NCBI RefSeq assembly: GCF_040096075.1
Contig: NZ_JBBMFJ010000014.1
Coordinates: 19,483 to 83,482, forward strand
Source of the DNA: Brotaphodocola faecis
GTDB lineage: Bacteria > Bacillota > Clostridia > Lachnospirales > Lachnospiraceae
DNA: 64,000 bases
Reading direction: 5' to 3'
The notes beneath the pieces were generated by a model. That model was not told the DNA's origin, made no database searches, and saw only the letters and a list, made by a program, of their open reading frames with translations. The position numbers and the translations under genes were made by a program. Each line of letters opens with the position of its first letter. The stretch's first letter is position 1. Shown here one piece after another: positions 17,159 through 22,829 of this stretch.

Positions 17159-18343
17159 TTACTCGGTTAAGAATCTGCTTGCATCAGCAGAATCGGTGGA
17201 ACTTCCCAGTGCCTCGAAGAAGTCCTCCACATACTTGGCGCTGTTTGCCTTGGCATCCTCAAAATCGTAGTCAATGGTATTGTTCATATCAAGACCAAAC
17301 TCCTCTGCCTCTTTCGGCTGGGTCGCATTCTTAAGTACCAGGAACTGATAAGAACCATTTTCTTTGGCATGATCCACACAATCCGGAGTCAGAGTATACT
17401 CAATCCATAATTTTGCTGCATTGGGATGTGCACATCCTTCAAAAATAGCCGTGGCACCGATCTCAAAGGAAGTACCGTCTTCCGGAACCACCAGCTGAAT
17501 GTTGTCATAGCCCTGCAGGATCTGATAGATTCCGTCATGCAGAAAACCAACACCGATGACACACTCGCCAGGACCTACCATCTTGGACGGACCGGAACCG
17601 GACTTGGTATACTGTGCAACATTCTTATCAAGTGCTTTAAAGTATTCCATAGCCTCATCATGACCCTTCATCTGAATCATGGTATTGATAATCAGCTTCG
17701 CAGTACCGGCTGTATTAGGGTTGGACAGCATGATCAGACCTTTGTACTCTTCTTTTGTCAGGTCATCCCATGTCTTCGGTGCTTCCAGACCCAGACGCTC
17801 CAGCTCTTCCGTATTTACCATAAAGCCAAGGATACCTTTGTAGATACCATACCAGCAGTTGGTAGGATCCTTGTAATCGTCACTGATCAGGTTCTTGGCA
17901 TTTTCCGCCTCATATGGCATCAGCAGGTTGTCCGCAACTGCCTCGTTGTAAGGATCGGTGGTTCCGCCGAACCAGACATCCGCTGACGGCTTTCCTGCTT
18001 CCTCTGATATCTTGGTGTAAACCTCGGAAGTAGAAAGTCTCTGGTATTTTGTCTTGATTCCATACAGCTTCTCAAAGTTCTGACAGGCAGCAGCCAGATA
18101 TTCTTCCTCACAGGAGCCATACACGGTCAGCTCCCCTTCTGCCTTTGCCGCCTCAATGAGCGCGTCCATACCACCTGCTGCTTCCGATGCCGCTTCTGTC
18201 TTCTCCTCAGCCTTTGTCTCCTCCTTGGCTGCCTCAGTCGCCGCCGGAGCTGCTGTGGTCGCAGGAGCCTCTGTCTTGCCGCCGCAGGCCGTCAGACCCA
18301 TCATCATGGAACATGCCAACAGTAACGCCAGTTTTTTCTTCAT
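17159..18343 (-). CDS. ABC transporter substrate-binding lipoprotein (AfuA/FbpA type)
   Basis: A 394-residue receptor. The lipobox Cys is residue 20 (GLTAC), followed by a Thr/Ala/Glu-rich linker, then GELTVYGSCEEEYLAAACQNFE and DVWFGGTTDPYNEA, hallmarks of the family that binds ferric iron or sugar phosphates. ATG 18343 has AAGGAGGGG upstream; an in-frame upstream extension lacks a ribosome site. It is the first gene of the transporter cluster, with a promoter-like region and inverted repeat just upstream. Together with the permease and ATPase it makes a complete importer. Given manA, a sugar kinase and an HptRS-like pair nearby, hexose phosphate is a plausible ligand. Confidence 0.88.
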   Translation of the reverse strand: MKKKLALLLACSMMMGLTACGGKTEAPATTAAPAATEAAKEETKAEEKTEAASEAAGGMDALIEAAKAEGELTVYGSCEEEYLAAACQNFEKLYGIKTKYQRLSTSEVYTKISEEAGKPSADVWFGGTTDPYNEAVADNLLMPYEAENAKNLISDDYKDPTNCWYGIYKGILGFMVNTEELERLGLEAPKTWDDLTKEEYKGLIMLSNPNTAGTAKLIINTMIQMKGHDEAMEYFKALDKNVAQYTKSGSGPSKMVGPGECVIGVGFLHDGIYQILQGYDNIQLVVPEDGTSFEIGATAIFEGCAHPNAAKLWIEYTLTPDCVDHAKENGSYQFLVLKNATQPKEAEEFGLDMNNTIDYDFEDAKANSAKYVEDFFEALGSSTDSADASRFLTE

Positions 18344-18363
18344 AACAAAACCCCTCCTTTTTT

Positions 18364-18384
18364 CTGATATGTTTAGTATATCAG
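18364..18384 (-). promoter_or_regulatory. Candidate operator over the -10 region of the binding-protein gene
   Basis: CTGATAT (18364-18370) and ATATCAG (18378-18384) form a 7-bp inverted repeat that overlaps a minus-strand TATACT (18380-18375). No convincing -35 box was found. It could be a target for the nearby AraC-type response regulator or be constitutive. Confidence 0.4.
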
Positions 18385-18647
18385 CAAAAAGAATGGGCAA
18401 ATACCCAGTTTTCAGTAATATTGTCTGTTTTTCTGAACTGCACTGTCATTTTTTCGTCATTTGTCACAGTGCCATTTCTATCTTACACAGATATAAAACA
18501 GATAACCTGTATACATTCCCAGCATCAGAAGTCCCTTGATCCGGCTGATTATAAATCTTGCAGTAATACCGGACATCCTTCTATACATAGATTGGACTAT
18601 AAATCCTTTGGAGGTATTGTTCCATCAGGAAAAGTCCCGCATTTCAT

Positions 18648-18833
18648 GTGATTGTCCATGATCCGGTTTCAGAACAAGGATGGCAGGAATTAGGCAACCG
18701 CATTTCTGATAGTCACTCAGACTTTGTCTCTCGCTACATACAGTCCCTGCCTTGCCCTTCCATACAAAAAATCGAATTATTGGATGCGATAATCACATCA
18801 CTAAAAAAGGAGCAGGCAAATCTTACTCCGTAG
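18648..18833 (+). CDS. Small open reading frame near the right end of the element, unrecognised
   Basis: A possible 61-residue protein starting at GTG 18648, with a fairly protein-like sequence (SDFVSRYIQSL, IQKIELLDAIITSLKKEQ) and an amphipathic C-terminal helix. No ribosome binding site lies at the right distance and no family is recognised. It is the only plus-strand candidate in the 600 bp between the binding-protein gene and the attachment site. It might be a remnant, or a small factor such as the directionality protein an excising serine recombinase needs. Neither is shown. Confidence 0.3.
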   Translation: MIVHDPVSEQGWQELGNRISDSHSDFVSRYIQSLPCPSIQKIELLDAIITSLKKEQANLTP

Positions 18834-18859
18834 CATGATTCGCCTGCTCATCTTCCATT

Positions 18860-18943
18860 TCACATCATAATGTGCTGAAATTTCTCCAGTCTGGCTGGTG
18901 GTGCATTCCGCATGTAGCGGGAGGTGAATACGATCTTTGGCAT
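18860..18943 (-). pseudogene. Short remnant resembling the N-terminus of a MobP-type relaxase
   Basis: Twenty-seven codons from ATG 18943 read MPKIVFTSRYMRNAPPARLE and then stop early. The opening recalls relaxases of Firmicutes mobile elements, which continue into a YIATREG motif missing here. If right, the element once had or absorbed mobilisation genes. The resemblance is from memory and short, so it is weakly supported. Confidence 0.22.
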
Positions 18944-18945
18944 AT

Positions 18946-19266
18946 TCAAACTCTTTTTTTCCAAAAACGCATCTGTGATAGGATAGCATTTTCAATGCAT
19001 TTGGCCGCATAGGTAGCCAGACGGCTTCCCCGGTCCGGATGAAAGGTATTCACCGCCTTGATGAGACCAATCGTTCCCACAGATAACAGATCCTCTGTCT
19101 CATAATCGGTGCCCTGATATTTTTTCGCCACATGGGCGACCAGTCTTAAGTTCCGTTCGATCAGGATATCGCGTGCCTCGCGGTCGCCCTCCTGTAAGCG
19201 TTCCAGGCAGGCCCGTTCCTCTCCAGGTGTCAAAGGCTTTGGAAATGTCTGCAAAGAAAAAGCCAC
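18946..19266 (-). CDS. sigK: RNA polymerase sporulation sigma factor K, 5' segment of an interrupted gene
   Basis: The 93 N-terminal codons of sigma-K (19266-18988), followed by element-encoded codons to a stop at 18946. It has NLRLVAHVAKKY (region 2.1), DLLSVGTIGLIKAVNTF (2.2) and GSRLATYAAKCIEN (2.3-2.4), very close to SigK. The start is GTG 19266, or a TTG four codons later which has better spacing from AGGGTGG. It has no 20-residue membrane pro-sequence, as in C. difficile and unlike Bacillus. After excision the frame continues into the segment at 933-574 to give 212 residues. CATAAACT at 19298-19291 resembles a sigma-E -10 box, but no -35 match was found. Confidence 0.93.
   Translation of the reverse strand: MAFSLQTFPKPLTPGEERACLERLQEGDREARDILIERNLRLVAHVAKKYQGTDYETEDLLSVGTIGLIKAVNTFHPDRGSRLATYAAKCIENAILSQMRFWKKRV
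18962..18991 (-). other. Right attachment site of the sigK element
   Basis: Core AAAT (18991-18988, minus strand) following the sigK codons for KCIE. The element arm GCTATCC (18987-18981), 7 bases, and GATGCGTTTTTG (18973-18962) match the left arm in inverted orientation; 22 of 26 arm positions are identical. After excision the circle would carry GGATAGC-AAAT-GCTATCC, a symmetric attachment site with the non-palindromic central dinucleotide AA. Confidence 0.85.
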
Positions 19267-19307
19267 CCTGAAGCTTTCTTATGATAGTTTATGCTTCGGT
19301 GGCTTTT
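19256..19307 (-). terminator. Terminator of the upstream lipoprotein gene overlapping the sigK start
   Basis: AGCCACC and GAAGC pair with GCTTC and GGTGGCT across a loop (19307-19261, minus strand), with a 2-nt bulge, and TTTTTCTTT follows. The 3' arm and T tract are also the first sigK codons and cover its ribosome site, so the hairpin could both stop upstream readthrough and mask sigK initiation. Confidence 0.65.
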
Positions 19308-19345
19308 CCAGTGCGCGTCATGCGCGTCCGAGTTTCTATTCTGTT

Positions 19346-19858
19346 TTAGTTCTGAGAGAAGTACAGGCCGGTGGTGCCGGACTCATCCGGAACTGCTACT
19401 AAAACGAGTGTATCGTTCATCTCAGTGAAGAGGCAAGTGTAAGGAAGATCAGCTTCCTGATTGTCAAAGACTACAGAAACACCGTCATCCAGATACTCAT
19501 AGGTACCTTCCATGGTGCCGCCGCCCTGAACCATCTGGCCCTGTCCGTCTTCGCCAAAGTTGAAATCAAGCTGACCGCCGTACTGCTCTAAGGTCTGATC
19601 CAGATCTTCCTGGGTCATCTCTTCTCCCTCGATGTAACCACCGGAAAGTCCCCAGCTTGTGTTGGTCAGATCCGGAGTCTCTACACGAAGGATATCCCAG
19701 ATGGTAGCGCCCTCTACGTCTACCAGATCCGGTAACTCTTCGGTTTCTGCCTCAGCTGCTTCGGTCTCGACGGTAACCTCTGCCTCGGTCTCCTGGGCTG
19801 CTGTTGTGTCAGCAGAAGAATCAGAGCCACCGCAGGCTGACATGGATAACACCATCAT
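19346..19858 (-). CDS. Small putative lipoprotein with a truncated signal peptide
   Basis: A 170-residue acidic protein that starts directly with MMVLSMSACGG, the end of a lipoprotein signal, followed by a Thr/Glu/Ala-rich linker and a conserved-looking domain (WGLSGGYIEG, GGTMEGTYEYLDDG). The basic n-region and most of the hydrophobic stretch are missing, and no ribosome site precedes ATG 19858; the upstream gene's stop codon ends only two bases away. A deletion may have removed the original start, leaving translation dependent on coupling. Similar small lipoproteins are common in Lachnospiraceae, but the function is unknown. It precedes sigK and is closed by a terminator. Confidence 0.65.
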   Translation of the reverse strand: MMVLSMSACGGSDSSADTTAAQETEAEVTVETEAAEAETEELPDLVDVEGATIWDILRVETPDLTNTSWGLSGGYIEGEEMTQEDLDQTLEQYGGQLDFNFGEDGQGQMVQGGGTMEGTYEYLDDGVSVVFDNQEADLPYTCLFTEMNDTLVLVAVPDESGTTGLYFSQN

Positions 19859-19860
19859 AG

Positions 19861-20736
19861 TTAAAATATATCCAGATCCAGTCCATTCACTGCCGGGCCT
19901 TCATATCCGGCATCCTTGATTTCCTGTAAAATAGCTTCGTTTCTGCGGGACATCTCCGCCTCCACATCCACCGTGTTATCCTGAATTTCCATGTGATAAA
20001 TGCGGTGGTAGGTAACCAGAAGCTTCGGCTGCGCTTTCTGTGCCACCTTCGCCAGATCCACACTTAAGGTATGAACCTCCTGGTGATACTTCTGCCACTT
20101 CGGCTCCCTTGCGGAAAGTCCAGCGGTATACTCTACTTCGTGCAGCAGAATGTCACAGCCCTTTGCCTTCTCCGCCACAATTTCCAGCGGAGCGGTATCA
20201 CCGCTGATGACAATGACCTTGTCCGGCGTCGTGAATTTAAATCCATAGCTTTCCAGGGTTCCGTGGCTGACCGGGAATGCCTCTACCGTGACGCGGTCAT
20301 CCTGATAAATGATTCCGGCCTGAATCTCTTTTGCTTCTACTTTATAGCCTTCCTCGTTGGCCTTCTCAAAACCGTTGATGCGGAAATCAATATCCACCGC
20401 ATAGGCTTTCTCAATGTGGTCCGTCATCTCACGGATGCCCTTCGGTCCAAAGACCTTAAGCGGCTCTTTGCGCTCCAGCACCCAGGGGGTGAAGATCAGG
20501 TCGGAATAGCCTGCGGTATGGTCGGTATGCAGATGGGTACAGAATGCCACGGTCAGGCGGTCCGGGCGCAGCGCATCGATGCCTTTCTGGTATGCCTTTG
20601 CTGCCTGGCGCACCACGCCTGGTCCGAAATCTACAAGATAAGACCGGTCTCCTACTACCACTGCGGTAGACGGGCCGCTGGCATTCGGGCACGCATTCGG
20701 AGTGCCCGTGCCGAGAAGTACAAGTTTTGTTTCCAT
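19861..20736 (-). CDS. MBL-fold metallohydrolase, ribonuclease Z-like
   Basis: A 291-residue metallo-beta-lactamase-fold protein. It starts KLVLLGTGTPN, has the metal motif HLHTDHTAG, a later VSHGTLESYGF histidine, SGDTAP with a metal Asp, and a C-terminal HRIYHME. The layout matches RNase Z/arylsulfatase-like hydrolases, but the tRNase exosite arm is not evident, so the substrate is unknown. The gene lies between an NhaC antiporter and a small lipoprotein, all in the same direction, probably one transcript. Confidence 0.85.
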   Translation of the reverse strand: METKLVLLGTGTPNACPNASGPSTAVVVGDRSYLVDFGPGVVRQAAKAYQKGIDALRPDRLTVAFCTHLHTDHTAGYSDLIFTPWVLERKEPLKVFGPKGIREMTDHIEKAYAVDIDFRINGFEKANEEGYKVEAKEIQAGIIYQDDRVTVEAFPVSHGTLESYGFKFTTPDKVIVISGDTAPLEIVAEKAKGCDILLHEVEYTAGLSAREPKWQKYHQEVHTLSVDLAKVAQKAQPKLLVTYHRIYHMEIQDNTVDVEAEMSRRNEAILQEIKDAGYEGPAVNGLDLDIF

Positions 20737-20753
20737 ATTATAATACTCCAGTT

Positions 20754-22142
20754 CTATTTTTCATTTGTTTCCACATGTTTGATGGAAATTCCGCTGAATC
20801 CGTAAAAAATGCTGAACAGCGGAGTCAGATACAGCAGGAACAGGTACGGGAAGAACACCGACCAGGCCACGCCCAGGGTGCCCGCCATGTATACACAGTA
20901 GCCGTGCCACGGAATCATCGGACCGGACAGGGTTCCTGCGTCCTCCAGCGTTCTGGATAAAATCTCCGGGGCAATCTTTCTTGCCTTGAACAGCGGCTTC
21001 ATCATATTTCCAGTGAGCACGTGGGACATTGGCTGGGAGCAGCTGATAAGGCTGGTCACATAGCCAACTAAAAGGCTGGCAAGAATCAGGCTTCCGTCAC
21101 TGTTGATGCGTCCGGTGATGGCATTTAAGATGTTGCCCAGAACGCCCAGGCGGTCTAACATGCCGCCCATGCCGACCGCGAAGCAGATGATGGCCACATA
21201 CTGCAGCATGCTGCTCATGCCGCCGCGGTTTAAGATGGTCTTTAAGATGGCTTCCTCAATCTGGGTACTGTAACCATTATATGCCACACGGATGATGCTC
21301 TGCAGCGTTGCTCCCTGATAAAAGAAGGATACCGCGCCGGCGCAGACTGCGGAAAGTCCCAGGGAAACGATGGCGTTCACCTTGCAGAGCAGCAGCACAA
21401 TGATCACGATAGCCGGAAGCAGGGTCAGAAAACCAAGCTTAAACTCCCCCTGAAGGGCATCAATGTAAACCAGAAGATTTCCCTCTTCATATGCTCCGGA
21501 GGTCTGGCTGATGCCAAGGATGGTAAACAGCGCCAGGCTGATGGCAAAGGTCGGCAGCGTAGTCCACAGCATGGAACGCACATGGTCATTTAACTTCGCT
21601 CCCGCTACCGCCGGTGCCAGGTTTGTGGTGTCGGAAAGCGGGCTTAATTTGTCGCCAAACATGGCACCGCAGATGACAGCTCCGGCTACCATGCCCGGAT
21701 GAATGCCCATGGCATTGCCGATGGCCATCATGGCCACGCCGGCACTGCCCACGGAACCGTAAGAAGTTCCGGTTACCAGGCTTAACACGGCACAGAAAAT
21801 TAAGGTCAGCGGCAGCAGCCAGGTTGGGTTGATCATCTTTAAGCCGCCTACAATGATGGAAGCGATGGTTCCGCTCTGCAGCCAGGTACCGATCATGACA
21901 CCGATGGACATTAACAGGCACAAGGTCGGCACAACTACGCGGATGGCGTCGTAGGCACCGCTTACGATATGATCATAATTGATCTTTAACACTTTACAGA
22001 ACAGGTAGATGATGATCCAGCTCATAAATAAACCAATCATTGGTCCTCCCGTTTTCAGCCGGATGCAGACTGCAACCGATCCGATGATCAGAAGCAGCAG
22101 CAAAAGTGACTGCGGCATGTTCAGTTTCTTTTCTTCACCCAT
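20754..22142 (-). CDS. nhaC: NhaC family Na+/H+ antiporter
   Basis: A 462-residue membrane protein with about eleven hydrophobic segments. The family motifs GTSYGSVGSAGVAMMAIG and FGDKLSPLSDTTNLAPA are intact. NhaC members exchange sodium for protons, and some use organic acids (malate/lactate), which cannot be excluded. The start ATG 22142 has AGGGG upstream; an earlier in-frame Met lacks one. A good promoter with a 16-bp palindrome lies upstream, and the MBL-fold gene follows after 17 bp. Confidence 0.9.
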   Translation of the reverse strand: MGEEKKLNMPQSLLLLLLIIGSVAVCIRLKTGGPMIGLFMSWIIIYLFCKVLKINYDHIVSGAYDAIRVVVPTLCLLMSIGVMIGTWLQSGTIASIIVGGLKMINPTWLLPLTLIFCAVLSLVTGTSYGSVGSAGVAMMAIGNAMGIHPGMVAGAVICGAMFGDKLSPLSDTTNLAPAVAGAKLNDHVRSMLWTTLPTFAISLALFTILGISQTSGAYEEGNLLVYIDALQGEFKLGFLTLLPAIVIIVLLLCKVNAIVSLGLSAVCAGAVSFFYQGATLQSIIRVAYNGYSTQIEEAILKTILNRGGMSSMLQYVAIICFAVGMGGMLDRLGVLGNILNAITGRINSDGSLILASLLVGYVTSLISCSQPMSHVLTGNMMKPLFKARKIAPEILSRTLEDAGTLSGPMIPWHGYCVYMAGTLGVAWSVFFPYLFLLYLTPLFSIFYGFSGISIKHVETNEK

Positions 22143-22222
22143 AATGGTTTGTTCCCCTCTCTCATGGTCCCCAGGCTGCGCCTTCCGGCACCTTTTTGTC
22201 TGTCTTCCATATCTTTTCATCA

Positions 22223-22238
22223 GTTTAACGCGTTAAAC
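22223..22238 (-). promoter_or_regulatory. Perfect 16-bp palindrome, candidate operator for nhaC
   Basis: GTTTAACGCGTTAAAC lies just downstream of the nhaC -10 box, about +10 to +25 of the transcript. It has the look of a LacI- or TetR-class operator. The regulator is not in the window as far as can be told. Confidence 0.55.
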
Positions 22239-22254
22239 CGCCAAATATTGTTTC

Positions 22255-22283
22255 ATTATACTTAACTTTTCCAAAAAAAGCAA
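22255..22283 (-). promoter_or_regulatory. Sigma-A type promoter of nhaC
   Basis: On the minus strand TTGCTT (22283-22278), a 17-bp spacer and TATAAT (22260-22255). It leaves a leader of about 105 nt that begins with the palindrome. Confidence 0.75.
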
Positions 22284-22388
22284 GCATTCCGACAAATTAT
22301 TTGGGAGAAACTGTCAAAAAAATATCCATTTCTGTTTTAGTGGAAATCTGGCATGTTCTATGGTATGCTATTTTTAATGAGAATCATT

Positions 22389-22560
22389 TAGCATCCCGAC
22401 ATTAAGGGGAGATATCTCCTGCGTGAAAGGTCCGCTTCTGTCTTCTGTATCCTGCCATGCGCTTTTGCATCTACAGGCTTACGCCTGTGCTGCAGCCTGC
22501 CGGATTTCAGATATATGAGCCGTACCTTTCGGGGTGCGGCTTTTGTTTTCTCTGACTATA
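22389..22560 (+). ncRNA. Leader RNA with riboswitch-like architecture before the hyd maturation operon
   Basis: The leader holds GGAGATATCTCC, then GAAAGGT (22425-22431) followed by hairpins ATGC/GCAT and ACAGGC/GCCTGT (22472-22487). A strong intrinsic terminator follows: AGCCGTACC (22518-22526), GGTGCGGCT and TTTTGTTTT. The terminator's 5' arm and loop can instead pair with the upstream GAAAGGTCCGCTTC (11 of 14 positions), which would block termination. Such mutually exclusive stems are the design of a transcriptional riboswitch or attenuator. No known aptamer consensus was recognised. Confidence 0.6.
22518..22550 (+). terminator. Intrinsic terminator within the hyd operon leader
   Basis: A 9-bp stem with one G-U pair, a 6-nt loop TTTCGG, then TTTTGTTTTC. 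It lies 28 bp upstream of the TM1266-family start codon and about 160 bp downstream of a possible -10 (TATGCT), so it acts as an attenuator rather than a gene end. Confidence 0.8.
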
Positions 22561-22577
22561 CATCATCAGGAGGATTT

Positions 22578-22829
22578 ATGGAAACACGTGTTGCTGTTAT
22601 GAGTATCATTGTGGAAAACCCGGATTCCGTGGAAAAGCTGAATGCCATGCTGCACGAGTATGGCCCTTATATCATCGGAAGAATGGGAATTCCTTACCGT
22701 CCGAAGCACATCAGCATCGTATCCATCGCCATGGACGCACCGCAGGATACGATCTCCGCTCTGGCCGGAAAACTTGGAAATCTGGACGGAGTCAGCGTCA
22801 AGACCGCCTACTCCAATGTGATCGGATGA
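22578..22829 (+). CDS. TM1266 family iron-only hydrogenase system regulator
   Basis: An 83-residue ACT-like ferredoxin-fold protein (ETRVAVMSIIVENPDSVEKL, IIGRMGIPYRPKHISIVSIA) of the family found beside [FeFe]-hydrogenase maturation genes. The fold resembles NikR C-terminal domains, and a regulatory or metal-sensing role has been proposed; the exact function is unknown. The start ATG 22578 has AGGAGG. Its stop overlaps the hydE start by ATGA, so it is cotranslated with the maturases. It is the first gene behind the attenuated leader. Confidence 0.9.
   Translation: METRVAVMSIIVENPDSVEKLNAMLHEYGPYIIGRMGIPYRPKHISIVSIAMDAPQDTISALAGKLGNLDGVSVKTAYSNVIG

Larger units (their letters stand above)
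935..18989. mobile_element. skin-type element interrupting sigK (about 18.05 kb)
   Basis: The DNA between the sigK 3' segment and 5' segment. It is bounded by the core AAAT (minus strand: 937-934 and 18991-18988). Just inside each end is GCTATCC, 7 variable bases, then GATGCGTTTTTG, in inverted orientation; such arms are expected for serine-recombinase attachment sites. The recombinase gene lies at the left end. The cargo is a liv operon, a ROK kinase, manA, a two-component system and an iron/sugar-phosphate-type ABC transporter. Skin elements that interrupt sigK are known from Bacillus subtilis and Clostridioides difficile; this one differs in carrying transport and sugar genes instead of phage genes. 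Excision in the mother cell is not heritable, so the cargo stays in the germ line. Confidence 0.92.

Noticed and set aside
17159..18343. Plain ferric-iron transporter label for the ABC cluster
   Set aside because: The family covers both iron and sugar-phosphate receptors; the neighbours point to sugar phosphate, so the iron label was not adopted as the call.
22340..22380. Sigma-54 promoter (TGGCAT...TGCT) before the hyd leader
   Set aside because: The distance between the GG and GC pairs is about 15 bp rather than 10, so it does not fit.
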